A stretch of 64,000 bases of DNA, from the NCBI RefSeq assembly GCF_900116205.1, contig NZ_FOZS01000001.1, positions 930,001-994,000 on the forward strand, in the 5' to 3' direction. Each line of letters opens with the position of its first letter. The stretch's first letter is position 1. Shown one piece after another: positions 52,707 through 62,036 of this stretch. The translations under genes were made by a program, and so were the position numbers. This DNA comes from Halostagnicola kamekurae. Its GTDB lineage: Archaea; Halobacteriota; Halobacteria; Halobacteriales; Natrialbaceae. The notes below the pieces were generated by a model that worked only from the letters and a program-made list of their open reading frames with translations, did not search any database and was not told the DNA's origin.

Positions 52707-53933
52707 ATGAGCGGGCAACAGGCGGCAGCGGAGCCGTACACGACGCGATTCGAAACCGAGGTGTCGGCCGTCGACGGGCGACGCGTCTGGCTCGAGACGA
52801 GTTACTTCTACGCCGAGAGCGGCGGCCAACCGGCCGACCGGGGGAGGATCGGCGACGTCGAGGTCGAGGACGTCCAACTCGTCGACGGCGAGCACGTCCA
52901 CGTCCTTGCCGAGGAGCCGCCCTTCAGCGCCGACCGTCGCGTGCTCTGTCGGATCGACTGGTCGTTTCGCATGTACTGCATGCGCGCCCACACGGCGAGT
53001 CACGCCCTCTACGGCGCGGGACGAGACCTCCTCGACGAACTCGGCTACGGCGGGTTCGACATCGGCCCCGAGAAGGTTCGCGTCGACCTCGAGACCACGA
53101 CCGAAGTCGACGACGCGGTGCTGGTCGAACTGAACGAGCGGCTCAATCGGGTCGTCTGGGAGTCCCGGTCGGTTTCCTGGGAGGACGTTCCGGTCGCGGA
53201 CGCCCGCGAGCGCGAGGACGTCGCCTTCAACGAGGCGACCGAGGAGGGCGCGTTCACGAAGGGACGCGTCCGGCTCGTGACGATCGGCGAGAAAGACGAG
53301 AACGGTCACAACGGCGTCGTCTCGCGGAACCCGTGGGACGTCGCGGCGTGTGGCGGAACCCACGTTCGGAACACCCGCGAAATCGGTCCGGTGACCGTTC
53401 TCGGACGGTCGAACCCCGGCGAGGGGATGACTCGAGTCGAGTTCGCCGTCGGTCCGAACGCGATCGATCGGCGGGCCACGGAGAAGGAGACCGCCTTCGC
53501 CGCCAAGTCGGAACTGGGCGTGGGACTCGCGGACGTGACCGACGAACTCGAGCGCCGGGAAGCCGAGCGCGAGGAACTCGCGAACGCGCTTCGAACGCGG
53601 GAACGCGAACTCGTCGAAGCGCGCCTCGAGCGCGGCGAAACCGTCGAGAACGACGGCGCGAAGTGGCTCCTCGCGGACGTGGCCGATGTCTCGGCGGGAA
53701 TCGTGAGCGACGTGCTCGAGGATCGACGGAGCGAATTCGGCGAGATCGTCGTCGCGACCGGCGAAACCGATTCCGTCTTCGCCGTCGTCGCAACCGACGG
53801 GGCGACGGCGGCGACGGCAGTGCTCGAGGAGATCACCGCCGAATTCGGCGGCGGCGGTGGCGGTTCGGATTGGCTGGCCCAGGGCGGCGGATTCGACGCC
53901 GCGCCCGCGGAGATTTTGGTGAGCCTCGAGTGA
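52707..53933 (+). CDS. alaX: AlaX-type alanyl-tRNA editing protein
   Basis: The protein clears Ser/Gly mischarged onto tRNA-Ala in trans. The 408-residue product is the large AlaX form. A beta-barrel precedes the editing domain with zinc/catalytic motifs HTASH (about residue 95) and CGGTH (about 215), followed by a coiled-coil segment (about 270-310) and a C-terminal DHHA1-like domain with the Gly-rich GGGGGGSDWLAQGGG. It lacks the synthetase catalytic domain. Confidence 0.92.
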   Translation: MSGQQAAAEPYTTRFETEVSAVDGRRVWLETSYFYAESGGQPADRGRIGDVEVEDVQLVDGEHVHVLAEEPPFSADRRVLCRIDWSFRMYCMRAHTASHALYGAGRDLLDELGYGGFDIGPEKVRVDLETTTEVDDAVLVELNERLNRVVWESRSVSWEDVPVADAREREDVAFNEATEEGAFTKGRVRLVTIGEKDENGHNGVVSRNPWDVAACGGTHVRNTREIGPVTVLGRSNPGEGMTRVEFAVGPNAIDRRATEKETAFAAKSELGVGLADVTDELERREAEREELANALRTRERELVEARLERGETVENDGAKWLLADVADVSAGIVSDVLEDRRSEFGEIVVATGETDSVFAVVATDGATAATAVLEEITAEFGGGGGGSDWLAQGGGFDAAPAEILVSLE

Positions 53934-53940
53934 GCCGGTT

Positions 53941-54027
53941 CGGACGGGGATAAGCGGGTACTGCGGGCCCCGGACTGGGTGAGGGGTACTGCAGCTTCGG
54001 ACGTCGGTGAGCGGTTACTGCCGGTTT
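53941..54027. repeat. Three degenerate 27-30 bp tandem units after alaX
   Basis: Units begin with CGGAC at 53941, 53971 and 53998, each continuing GGTGAGGGGTACTGC-like. They fill the 104-bp gap between alaX and the convergent gene at 54038. Confidence 0.6.
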
Positions 54028-54037
54028 TGTCGCGGTG

Positions 54038-54331
54038 TCACGACACCTTTCGTGTCGCGGATTTGATCTCGTCGTCCTCGCGCCACTGGTAGTAGCGGTA
54101 CTCGGTGCCGCCGATTTCGGTGACCGAAACGGTCGCTCGCTCGGGGACGCCGGCGGGCGTCTCCTCACTCCCATCGGCCGATCTCGATTCTTCCCACTCG
54201 GCGCGCTCCTCGAGGTACGCTGCGACCGCTCGCATCGTCGCGGGCGCTTCGTCCTCGAACACAGCGAGAGACTCGACCACTTCCGGATCGAGATCGGCGG
54301 GCGGGAGCGGGCGCTCATCCTCGTCGTTCAT
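54038..54331 (-). CDS. Small acidic haloarchaeal protein, unknown function
   Basis: The 97-residue protein starts MNDEDERPLPPADLDPEVVE, has a helical centre (PATMRAVAAYLEERAEWEES) and ends with a beta segment TEYRYYQWREDDEIKSATRK. I recognise no family. It lies 32 bp downstream of the bax1 stop on the same strand, so it may be the last gene of the xpb-bax1 unit. Confidence 0.7.
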   Translation of the reverse strand: MNDEDERPLPPADLDPEVVESLAVFEDEAPATMRAVAAYLEERAEWEESRSADGSEETPAGVPERATVSVTEIGGTEYRYYQWREDDEIKSATRKVS

Positions 54332-54363
54332 CGAGCGTGAATCGCCGGTGAAGCGTCAAAACG

Positions 54364-55941
54364 TCACCGCTCGCGGACGGTACCGCCGGACAGCCCCTCC
54401 CAGTCGACGCGGTAGCCCAGTCGAGAGAGCACCGCGCTCGAGTCGGTGATACCGTACGACCCGAGCGCCGATTCGGCGTCAGTCAAGTCCATGCCGCCTT
54501 CGATTTCGTCCCCGAGGTCCTCGAGCACCGCGGGACGAACGAGCGTCCGCCCGACGAGCTCGTGGTTCGGATACGACGTCTCGGACAGAGCGTCCTCGCT
54601 GACGCCGTAGGTCTCGGCCAGCGCGGCGAGCGCAACGGCGTCCTCGTCCGGCTCGATCTCGTCGGGGAGCGACGCCACGCTCTCGGCCACGAGGTCCGAT
54701 TCGAACTCTCGAAGGACGTCCGCGACGTCTTTGAGTCGAACGGATCCCGAGTAGGGGATCGCGCGGTGGTCTCGAGCGGCGATTTCCTCGCCGACGCCGA
54801 GCGATTCGTCGACGGCGACGATCATGTCGACGTCCTCCAGCTGTTCGAGCTGTGCGAGTTTCTTTTCGACGTACTCGGGCGTCCAAAAGCCCATGATCTC
54901 GAGGTAGACACGGAAGTCCGCGTGGCGGTAGTCGAACGCGAAGTCGGGGATCATCACCCGCGTGCCGCTCTCTAAGGCCTCGGGTTCGCGGACGAGATCC
55001 CACTCAAGGTCGACGGCCGAAACGCGGGCGGCGAAATCCGACTCGACGCCGCTGTCGAAGCTCACGTCCACGACCGGTTCGGCGTCGGGCACCGACACCG
55101 GGTCGTCGGCAGAGAGCGACATCGTTCGCTCTGTCCCGCGGTCGTCTATTGTCGCCTCGAGTCGCCACTCGCTCGTCTTCGCGACCGTTCGCAGCAATCT
55201 GGCAAAGCGGGTTCCGTACCGCCTCGTCGCCCGAAAGAGGCGCGTCGGCCCCGTGACGACGACCTCGCGCCCCGCGGGCGTCTTCTCGATTTCGTACATC
55301 AGGCGCAGCCGTTTGATCGCCGAGATCAGCGCCTTCGGGTCGCTCGAGCGGACGCGGATCTCCGTGGCGTCGAACAGCGCCGTCTGGGCCAGCGAGAGGT
55401 TGTACTGGGCCAGCAGCTCGTCGGGGCTCCACCGGGAATCGACGCTCTCGACGATCTGTCTGTCCTCGAGGTCGGCGTACAGCGAGGCTGCGATATCGTC
55501 CGCGGAGATATCGAGAGTCTCGCCGGCCCCGACCAGCGCCATCGCGCGTTCCTCCTCGGAGGCGACCCCGCCGACGGCCTCGGCGGCTTCGAAGGCGGCT
55601 CTGCGGGCGCGGACCGGCTCGAGCGGCGCTTCGGTCTGGACCGTCGTCTCGCGATCCAACAGCGCGGCGAAGCCGCGGACCAGTTTGAACTCGTCGACCG
55701 ATCGCTGGCTCGCGGTCGACGCCGACCCGCTCGACGTTGCCCCCGCAGACGCCGCCCCCGCGCCGCTGATCTCGCGTTCGAGCTCCTCGAGCGCCGACTC
55801 GAGTGCGCCGCGGGACTCGCCGACGTGGCCCTGATAGATCCCGATGACTCGCGCCGCGAGCGGACGGTGTTCGCGCTCGGCGAAGCGCGGCTGATATCGC
55901 CCTCCCGCGCGCGAGACGCGCAACAGGTCCTTCGTCAACAT
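54364..55941 (-). CDS. Bax1 nuclease (DUF790), partner of XPB
   Basis: Bax1 is a structure-specific nuclease that pairs with archaeal XPB and cuts beside DNA bubbles in nucleotide excision repair models. The 525-residue protein begins MLTKDLLRVSRAGGRYQPRF as in DUF790. The nuclease-like region lies at about 330-420, with RVMIPDFAFDYRHADFRVYL, EIMGFWTPEYVEKKL and DMIVAVDESLGVGEE supplying acidic residues. It lies 63 bp downstream of xpb on the same strand, the conserved pairing. Confidence 0.92.
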   Translation of the reverse strand: MLTKDLLRVSRAGGRYQPRFAEREHRPLAARVIGIYQGHVGESRGALESALEELEREISGAGAASAGATSSGSASTASQRSVDEFKLVRGFAALLDRETTVQTEAPLEPVRARRAAFEAAEAVGGVASEEERAMALVGAGETLDISADDIAASLYADLEDRQIVESVDSRWSPDELLAQYNLSLAQTALFDATEIRVRSSDPKALISAIKRLRLMYEIEKTPAGREVVVTGPTRLFRATRRYGTRFARLLRTVAKTSEWRLEATIDDRGTERTMSLSADDPVSVPDAEPVVDVSFDSGVESDFAARVSAVDLEWDLVREPEALESGTRVMIPDFAFDYRHADFRVYLEIMGFWTPEYVEKKLAQLEQLEDVDMIVAVDESLGVGEEIAARDHRAIPYSGSVRLKDVADVLREFESDLVAESVASLPDEIEPDEDAVALAALAETYGVSEDALSETSYPNHELVGRTLVRPAVLEDLGDEIEGGMDLTDAESALGSYGITDSSAVLSRLGYRVDWEGLSGGTVRER

Positions 55942-56004
55942 CCACCAACCGATCGGTACAGCGCGAGTAAAAATCGACCGGTGTGCGGTCTCGTGAGGCT
56001 CGAG

Positions 56005-57495
56005 TCATCGCCGCCGATCGGCTACGCGCTCCTCGCTGGTCTCCTGGCTCACGACTTCGTACAACAGCGCTCGCCCGCCGTCGTCTTTCGGTCGGAGCAC
56101 TCGCCCGAGCCGCTGGGTGAACTCGCGTTCGCTGCCGCTCCCCGAGAGGACGACGGCGACGGAGGCGTCCGGGACGTCGACGCCCTCGTCGAGGACGTTC
56201 GAGGTGACCACGCGCGAGTAGGTCCCCTCGCGAAAGCGCTCGAGGATCTCGCGGCGCTCTTCGGTCCCGGTTCGATGCGTGATCGTGGGGATCAGGAATC
56301 GCTCGCTCACCTCGTAGGCCAGGTCGTTCGAGGCGGTGAAGACGATGATGCGTTCGTCGCGGTTCTCGTCGAGAATCGACTCGAGCGCCCGTATCTTCGC
56401 GTCGCTCGATCGAGTGATCTCGCGCGCACGCTGCCGGGCGAGCAGCGCCTCGCGAGCCGCGGCGTCGGTGCCCGAGCGCTTGACGAGTTCCTGGTAGTCC
56501 GAGCCGCTTTGCATCCGGATGTTCGAACTCGCGAGGTAGTCGGTGAAAATCGACTGGTTTCGCTCGTACTCCTCGCGCTCCTCGTCCGTGAGCGAGACCT
56601 CGAGACGTTTGACGTCGTAGGGCGCGAGGTGTTCGCCGGCGAGTTCGTCAACGTCGATGCTGTGGACGAGCGGGCCGACGAGGTCGGCGACCGCCTCGTG
56701 GGCGTCGTCCGGCCGTTCGAACGTCGCCGTGAGTCCGAGCCGTGCGGGTGCCGCCAGCAGCCGGGCGATGTCGCGATACCCCTCCCCGCCGAGGTGGTGG
56801 ACCTCGTCGAAGACGACCAGACCGAACCGGTCGCCGACCGAATCCGCTTTCAGATAGGCCGAGTCGTACGTCGAGACGGTGATCGCCTCGAGGCGCTGTT
56901 CGCCGCCGCCGAACCGCCCGATCGGCGCGTCGAACTCGGCCTCGAGTTCCCGCTCCCACTGCTCTAACAGGTCGATCGTCGGGACCACGATCAGCGTCGG
57001 TTTCGAAAGTCGCTCGATCGCTTTCAGTCCGATGACCGTCTTGCCGCTGCCGGTAGGGAGTTCGAGGACGCCTCTCGGGGCCGGCGGGAGATCGTCGTCG
57101 GTCCGGTTCGGATCGGTCTCGAGCCAGCGCTCGAGGGCCGTCTCCTGGTACTCGCGAAGCGTGTAGGCCGACTCGAGTTGTGAGAGGGCCCCGAGCGACA
57201 GGACTCCGTCGTCGACGGTCGCGCTCGCGATTTCGTCACTCTCTCCACCGGGGCTCGCGCTCTCGCGACTGTTTCCACCGGTGTCTGCGGGGCGCTCGAG
57301 GAGAGCGCGGAGCGTCGCGTACTGAAAGGCCGGAACGCGGTGCGTCCCGGTTCGCGGGTCCGATTCGAACTCGAGTGCGGACGCCTCGTGAAGACGCGCT
57401 CGAAGCGGCGCGGAGACCGTGCCGTCGAGACGGACGGTCCCGTCTTCGTATCGCAGCCGGAGATTCGATGCGTCGGTCGATTCCGGACCCGTCAC
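56005..57495 (-). CDS. XPB/Ssl2-type DNA repair helicase
   Basis: This superfamily 2 helicase is 496 residues. A damage-recognition-like N-terminal domain (about 1-80) precedes motif I LPTGSGKT (about residue 143), motif II VVFDEVHH and motif III GLTATFER. The second RecA domain has motif VI FTQRLGRVLR. The start is GTG at 57495. A polar Ser/Gly/Glu insert (about 75-100) lies between the N-terminal domain and the helicase. It pairs with bax1 downstream. Confidence 0.93.
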   Translation of the reverse strand: MTGPESTDASNLRLRYEDGTVRLDGTVSAPLRARLHEASALEFESDPRTGTHRVPAFQYATLRALLERPADTGGNSRESASPGGESDEIASATVDDGVLSLGALSQLESAYTLREYQETALERWLETDPNRTDDDLPPAPRGVLELPTGSGKTVIGLKAIERLSKPTLIVVPTIDLLEQWERELEAEFDAPIGRFGGGEQRLEAITVSTYDSAYLKADSVGDRFGLVVFDEVHHLGGEGYRDIARLLAAPARLGLTATFERPDDAHEAVADLVGPLVHSIDVDELAGEHLAPYDVKRLEVSLTDEEREEYERNQSIFTDYLASSNIRMQSGSDYQELVKRSGTDAAAREALLARQRAREITRSSDAKIRALESILDENRDERIIVFTASNDLAYEVSERFLIPTITHRTGTEERREILERFREGTYSRVVTSNVLDEGVDVPDASVAVVLSGSGSEREFTQRLGRVLRPKDDGGRALLYEVVSQETSEERVADRRR

Positions 57496-57596
57496 AGCCT
57501 GTCATTACGCTGGACGCACATATATCGCTCGGGAATCACACCGCGAGAACCGACGGGTCACGGGGGTTCGAGTACTCGAGCGACGCGACCCGGCGG

Positions 57597-58088
57597 CTAC
57601 GAAAGGGCGGTGACCAGCCCTACCCAGACGCCGGTCACGCAGACGCCGACGGCCAACAGCGCGTAGTTAGCGATCGGATTGGCCGCGGGCGTCAAGTCCG
57701 CCGTGTAGTGATAGCTCGAGAGCGGGCGGAACGGCCGAATCCCCATCGGCGTGATCGCGTCCGCTAGGAGATGGGAGAGGATCGAGAGGGTTCCGACGAC
57801 GAACGCGAACGGAACGATCGGGTCTGTCGTGAACGACCCCGAGTCGAGAACGAACACTGCGGCCGCCACAGCGAGAACCGCGCCGACGAGGACGGCGAAC
57901 CCCACCGTGTGGGTGAGTCCGCGATGCTCGAGGAGGGGGAGATCGTGATCGCAGTCCGGAAGCGTCGAGAGCGACACGCAGACGAGGCCGCCGACGACCG
58001 CGAGCGTCTCCGACCCGGCGAACGCGACGGCCATCCCGAGCGGCGCGTACGCGAGGAGCGCGACGCCGACGTGGCCGAGCTGATACAT
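57597..58088 (-). CDS. Membrane-bound metal-dependent hydrolase (YdjM/DUF457-like)
   Basis: The 163-residue protein has about four or five hydrophobic helices and the family's metal-ligand pattern: an N-terminal QLGHVGVALL, DCDHDLPLLEHRGLTHT (about residues 45-61) and SHLLADAITPMGIRPFRPLS (about 105-124). The substrate is unknown. Confidence 0.85.
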   Translation of the reverse strand: MYQLGHVGVALLAYAPLGMAVAFAGSETLAVVGGLVCVSLSTLPDCDHDLPLLEHRGLTHTVGFAVLVGAVLAVAAAVFVLDSGSFTTDPIVPFAFVVGTLSILSHLLADAITPMGIRPFRPLSSYHYTADLTPAANPIANYALLAVGVCVTGVWVGLVTALS

Positions 58089-58654
58089 CCGGTCAGATTA
58101 CGTTCCCCGTCGGTAAGTCGCTCGCGGTCTCGCTCGAGCGTTCGTCGAGTTCACGGTTTCGGGAGTCGGGGGTCGTCGAACCGACGACTTCGCTATGGTC
58201 GTCCCCTGCCGTTGGCGTTCACAGGAGATTCGATGATTCGGGGGTTCGGGGGGAATCGATCGGTCTTCGGGGCGGAACGGCTCTCGAGTTCGAGACGTTT
58301 TCGACTTGAAAGATCTCGGACCATCGAGTCGCTGTCACCCCCTCTGAGGAAAGACCGGACAGGCGAAGAGGTGATTGCGTTGTCGACACCGGTAGTCCAG
58401 CGCGATAGCTAATCCATATTTCCAAAGAACAATGTGCTTATAAAATCCTTTGGTACCGAAGCTCTCGATTTTTACTACCGGTACGGATAGTTGGGATAGC
58501 GAGGACGAATGTACGATCATGTAATTCGGAATCCACGACGCCGATCGCTTCGGTCGAAACCGACGACGGTACGTCGCAATTTTACCCGTAAATTCCGCTG
58601 CTCGGAGGGCGACGAAACAGCGGTCGATCGCAGACACGTAGCCCGTCAGGATCA
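58089..58654. other. 566-bp intergenic region upstream of the HTH-10 gene
   Basis: A minus-strand open frame (58335-58655) is Arg/Ser/Cys-rich and lacks halophile composition. The tract around 58420-58520 is AT-rich, with a strong TATA-like CTTATAAAAT at 58438-58447 in the plus direction. This would give the downstream regulator a leader of about 185 nt or drive a small RNA. No other feature is seen. Confidence 0.45.
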
Positions 58655-59344
58655 ATGAGCATTATCGCGAGCGTTTCAGTACCAGCGTCGGCGTTCCCGT
58701 TCGGGCCGATACTCGAGTCCGACCTCGAGGGGCCCCTGACGATCGAAACCCAGGTTCCGACCAGCGAGGAGGTGATTCCGTACCTGTGGGTCCCCGGGTC
58801 CGCAACCGAAACCGTCCTCGAGACGATCGAAGCACAGTCGACCGTGAAATCGGCGACGCAAATAGATAGCGTTGGCGACCACGACCTCCTCAAAATCGAG
58901 TGGACGACGGCGGTGAACGGCTTTCTCGCCGCGATTCGGGAACACGATGCCATCGTCACGAGCGGGACGGGATCGGGCGATCGGTGGACGTTTCAGTTGC
59001 GGTTTCCCGCCTACGAGGATCTGTCGTCTTTTTACACCGCCTGTCTGGATCGGGACATCTCGCTGGAACTCGTACAACTGCACGAGGCGGTCGACCCCGA
59101 GCGAAACGACCGGTTCGGACTGACGGTCCCACAGCGAGAACTCGTCGTTGCGGCCTACGAGCGGGGGTATTTCGACGTCCCGCGAGCCACGACGCTCGTC
59201 GAACTCGGCGAGGAACTGGACATCTCTGATTCCGCCGTCTCACAGCGGCTTCGCCGCGGGCTCGAGTCGCTGGTCGGCTCGACGCTGGCCATCGACTCCG
59301 AGACGCCGAGCGGTCCCGTCGGACAGAACCCACACGATAGATAA
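58655..59344 (+). CDS. HTH-10 (bacterio-opsin-activator-type) transcriptional regulator
   Basis: The 229-residue protein has an N-terminal beta/alpha sensory domain (about 1-155) and the characteristic C-terminal HTH-10: LTVPQRELVVAAYERGYFDV, then ATTLVELGEELDISDSAVSQ. Proteins of this class are one-component regulators abundant in haloarchaea; target and ligand are unknown. The long upstream region may contain regulatory sequence. Confidence 0.9.
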   Translation: MSIIASVSVPASAFPFGPILESDLEGPLTIETQVPTSEEVIPYLWVPGSATETVLETIEAQSTVKSATQIDSVGDHDLLKIEWTTAVNGFLAAIREHDAIVTSGTGSGDRWTFQLRFPAYEDLSSFYTACLDRDISLELVQLHEAVDPERNDRFGLTVPQRELVVAAYERGYFDVPRATTLVELGEELDISDSAVSQRLRRGLESLVGSTLAIDSETPSGPVGQNPHDR

Positions 59345-59399
59345 TCCAGTATTCGCCGAAATCGCTCGAATTAACTGTCCTCCACTCGTATTCTCGCAC

Positions 59400-60032
59400 G
59401 TGAAAAACGTCACCGACAGGACGAGCAATCCCTTCGGCATGCGACCACCGTTCGAACGGCAGGACGCGGGGAAGCGGCCGGCCGTGTTCGGCTACGGTGA
59501 CGCCAACGCCGACTTTCAGGTGATCGGCGGCTATCCCGGCCTTCACGGCGGCGAGACGACGGGCGTTCCGTTCACCGAAACAGACGCCGGCGTCGGCGTT
59601 CAGGAACTCTTTCGCGACGCGGGGTTCGTCGCCGGCCCGACGAGCGATCCCCGTCTCGAGAACCTCTTCGCGGACTACATCCACATGTGCTCGCTTCCCG
59701 ACGGTCGGGAACCGACGCCCGAGGAGTACGCCGAACTCGAGCGGTACTTCGACGCGGAACTCCGGGCGATCAACGCCCACATCCTGCTCCCGGTGGGCGA
59801 ACGCGCGACCGACCACGTGCTGGGCGAGTACACCACACAGCGCGGCAAACTCGACCTCGAGATGGAGAATCTCCACGCCAGTGAGATTCGCGGCCGCGGG
59901 TTCATGGTCGTCCCCATTCGCAACCCGACCGAGTGGACGGACGGCGACCGCGAGACGATCCTCGAGACGCTCGAGTCGATCCTCGCGAGCGATTACCGCC
60001 AGACGAAAGGCGTCGCGACGACCGTCGGATAG
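59400..60032 (+). CDS. Uracil-DNA glycosylase superfamily protein
   Basis: The 210-residue protein contains a UDG-like motif A region with GYPGLHGGETTGVPFTETDA (about residues 43-62), a central LRAINAHILLPVGERATDHV and a C-terminal FMVVPIRNPTEWTDGDRET in place of the usual HPS loop. It fits the haloarchaeal UDG-superfamily proteins, but the catalytic residues are not all canonical. The start is GTG at 59400; a TATA-like GAATTAACT about 28 nt upstream supports it. Neighbouring dinB and xpb-bax1 suit a repair role. Confidence 0.65.
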   Translation: MKNVTDRTSNPFGMRPPFERQDAGKRPAVFGYGDANADFQVIGGYPGLHGGETTGVPFTETDAGVGVQELFRDAGFVAGPTSDPRLENLFADYIHMCSLPDGREPTPEEYAELERYFDAELRAINAHILLPVGERATDHVLGEYTTQRGKLDLEMENLHASEIRGRGFMVVPIRNPTEWTDGDRETILETLESILASDYRQTKGVATTVG

Positions 60033-60051
60033 GGCGGCGGTCGACGAGGAG

Positions 60052-61473
60052 TCAGTCCGATCGGAAGTCGGTCAGTGAGGTCTGCCCTACCGGCAGGCGC
60101 TCGCGTTCCGAAGAGGTCGCGGATCCGTCGTCCAACCCGTTCTCTGCCCCATCATTTTTGTGCTCGACGTCACTGGTACCCGCCGAATCGGACGGCGAGT
60201 TGCCGGCAACGGAGTCGGTCGAATCGCCCCTATCACTGCCGTCCCAGCCGTCCAACTGAGCCTGATCGGCCCCAGTGAACTCGAGGTTCGCCACGCGGAC
60301 GCCGAGTTTTCGAACCGGTTCCGTCTCGAACTCGGTGAACAGGTCCGCGGCGATCCGCTCGACGAGGGCCGGATCGTCCACCGGACCGGAAAGCGACTGC
60401 TCGCGCGTGTTGACCTCGAACGGTGGCAACACCGCTTTCACGCCGACGGTTCGGTACAGCGCGCCCTCTCGAGTCGCGCGATCCGCGACCGCGGCCGCGA
60501 GCGTCTCGATCCGCTCGTACTTCGGATCCGGTTCCTCGACCGCCTCGGCGAAGGCCGATTCCCGGGAGAAGCTCTTGGGCTCGCCGCGGGGCTCGACGCG
60601 TCGGTCGTCCTCGCCGCGGGCCCGGTCGTACAGCTCGCGGCCGCGCTCGCCGAACCGGTCCTCGAGCGGGCCGGGATCAGCCGCCGCGACCTCACCGGCG
60701 GTCTCGAGGCCCATCCCTCGTAGCTCTCGAGCCGTCACGGGGCCGACGCCGTGGAGCAACTCGACCTCGAGCGGTGCCAGGAACGATTCGACCTCGCCGG
60801 GCCGGACGACGGTCAATCCGTCGGGTTTGTCGAAGTCGCTGGCGATCTTCGCGGCGCTCATCGTCGGCGCGACCCCGATGCTCACCGTGACGCCGACCTC
60901 GCGCTCGATGCGGCCTTTGACGTGGCGGGCGAAGCCGTCGGCGACCTCCCAGGCGGTTCGCTCGGTCACGTCGAGGTAGGCCTCGTCGATGCTCACCTCG
61001 CGCACCACGTCGGCGCAATCGTGGAGGATCTCCCGAACGTCTGCGGCGACCGACTCGTAGTACTCCATATCGACCGGGCGGTAGTAACCGGTTTCCGACC
61101 GCTCGAGATTCTCCGTCGCCGTCGAACTGGACTCCGGACTTGAATCCGAGTCCGCGTCGGCGTCCGCGTTCGCGTCCGAAGACGAGTCGAAACCGTCTTC
61201 GAGGGCCGCGCGCCGGGGCAGTTTCTCGAGCGCAGTCGAGATGGCCTGTGCGCTCTCGACGCCGAACTCGCGGGCCTCGTAGCTCGCGGTCGCGACCGCA
61301 CCGACGGTCTCCCCTTCCTCGTATCCCATCCCGACGACGACCGGTTCGCCCTCGAGTTCGGGCTCTTTGAGACGCTCGCAGGAGGCGTAAAAGCAGTCCG
61401 CGTCGACGTGTAGGACGATCCGATCGTCCTCGTCGACGGTATCGACCCCCGGCAGCCGTGGCCCGTCGTTCAT
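60052..61473 (-). CDS. dinB: DNA polymerase IV (DinB, Y family)
   Basis: This translesion polymerase has 473 residues. The catalytic motif LHVDADCFYASCE (about 21-33), the SIDEAYLDVT motif, the HhH region and little-finger domain are all present. An acidic insert (about 95-125, Asp/Ala/Ser) interrupts the palm, longer than in non-halophile DinB. The C-terminus ends QTSLTDF, a PCNA-interacting box, after an acidic linker. It is convergent with the UDG-like gene, 19 bp apart. Confidence 0.95.
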   Translation of the reverse strand: MNDGPRLPGVDTVDEDDRIVLHVDADCFYASCERLKEPELEGEPVVVGMGYEEGETVGAVATASYEAREFGVESAQAISTALEKLPRRAALEDGFDSSSDANADADADSDSSPESSSTATENLERSETGYYRPVDMEYYESVAADVREILHDCADVVREVSIDEAYLDVTERTAWEVADGFARHVKGRIEREVGVTVSIGVAPTMSAAKIASDFDKPDGLTVVRPGEVESFLAPLEVELLHGVGPVTARELRGMGLETAGEVAAADPGPLEDRFGERGRELYDRARGEDDRRVEPRGEPKSFSRESAFAEAVEEPDPKYERIETLAAAVADRATREGALYRTVGVKAVLPPFEVNTREQSLSGPVDDPALVERIAADLFTEFETEPVRKLGVRVANLEFTGADQAQLDGWDGSDRGDSTDSVAGNSPSDSAGTSDVEHKNDGAENGLDDGSATSSERERLPVGQTSLTDFRSD

Positions 61474-61661
61474 CCGTTACCTATCGGTTCGTCCCCGCGG
61501 TTGTGAACGTTGCGACCGTCGGTATCCGCGCTAGAGCAGCGACGGGTGCGGTGGTCTGTATGTGAGCGTGGTTGTCGACCTGCAGGAGAAACGGTCGTAT
61601 GCAGACGCGGTGGTCGATCCTCGCGGGGGTGTCTCGAGGACGATCGCCCGAACCGGATCGC

Positions 61662-61943
61662 CTAGCTCCGAACGTCCTCGATCTTGTCTTTGGCTTTCTC
61701 GAGCGTCGACTCGAAGGTCTCCCCTATCTCTTCGACGGATCGTTCGACGTAGTAAACCTGGTTGTCAGGGACCCGACGAACCACGTCGTTGCCGTCCTCG
61801 TCGGTCCCGTAGGCGAACAGCCAGTGGTCCTGGAAGTAGGCGATGCGGTCGTTGTCGACGGTGACGGATTCTCGCCCGTCTTCGGGCGTCTCGTAGACGA
61901 TCGTCGCCGTTCCGACCTCCGTGGAACTGTGTTGATCCGGCAT
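61662..61943 (-). CDS. Small haloarchaeal protein, unknown function
   Basis: The 93-residue acidic protein starts MPDQHSSTEVGTATIVYETP. It is beta-rich in the first two-thirds (RIAYFQDHWLFAYGT, VPDNQVYYVERSVEE) and ends in a charged helix. I recognise no family. The ATG at 61943 is preferred to 61979 because the extension is not conserved-looking. Confidence 0.7.
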   Translation of the reverse strand: MPDQHSSTEVGTATIVYETPEDGRESVTVDNDRIAYFQDHWLFAYGTDEDGNDVVRRVPDNQVYYVERSVEEIGETFESTLEKAKDKIEDVRS

Positions 61944-62036
61944 GGATTCTGATACGTCGATCGACCACGTAGTCGCCAAGCCTGCAAATGCAACCTACTG
62001 AATACCGTGTGGATAGTGGGCTGACTCGACCCGAAC

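Noticed and set aside
58335-58655. 106-codon minus-strand frame
   Set aside because: Basic and Cys/Ser/Arg-rich with no promoter in the right place; possibly an old mobile-element remnant but nothing recognisable.
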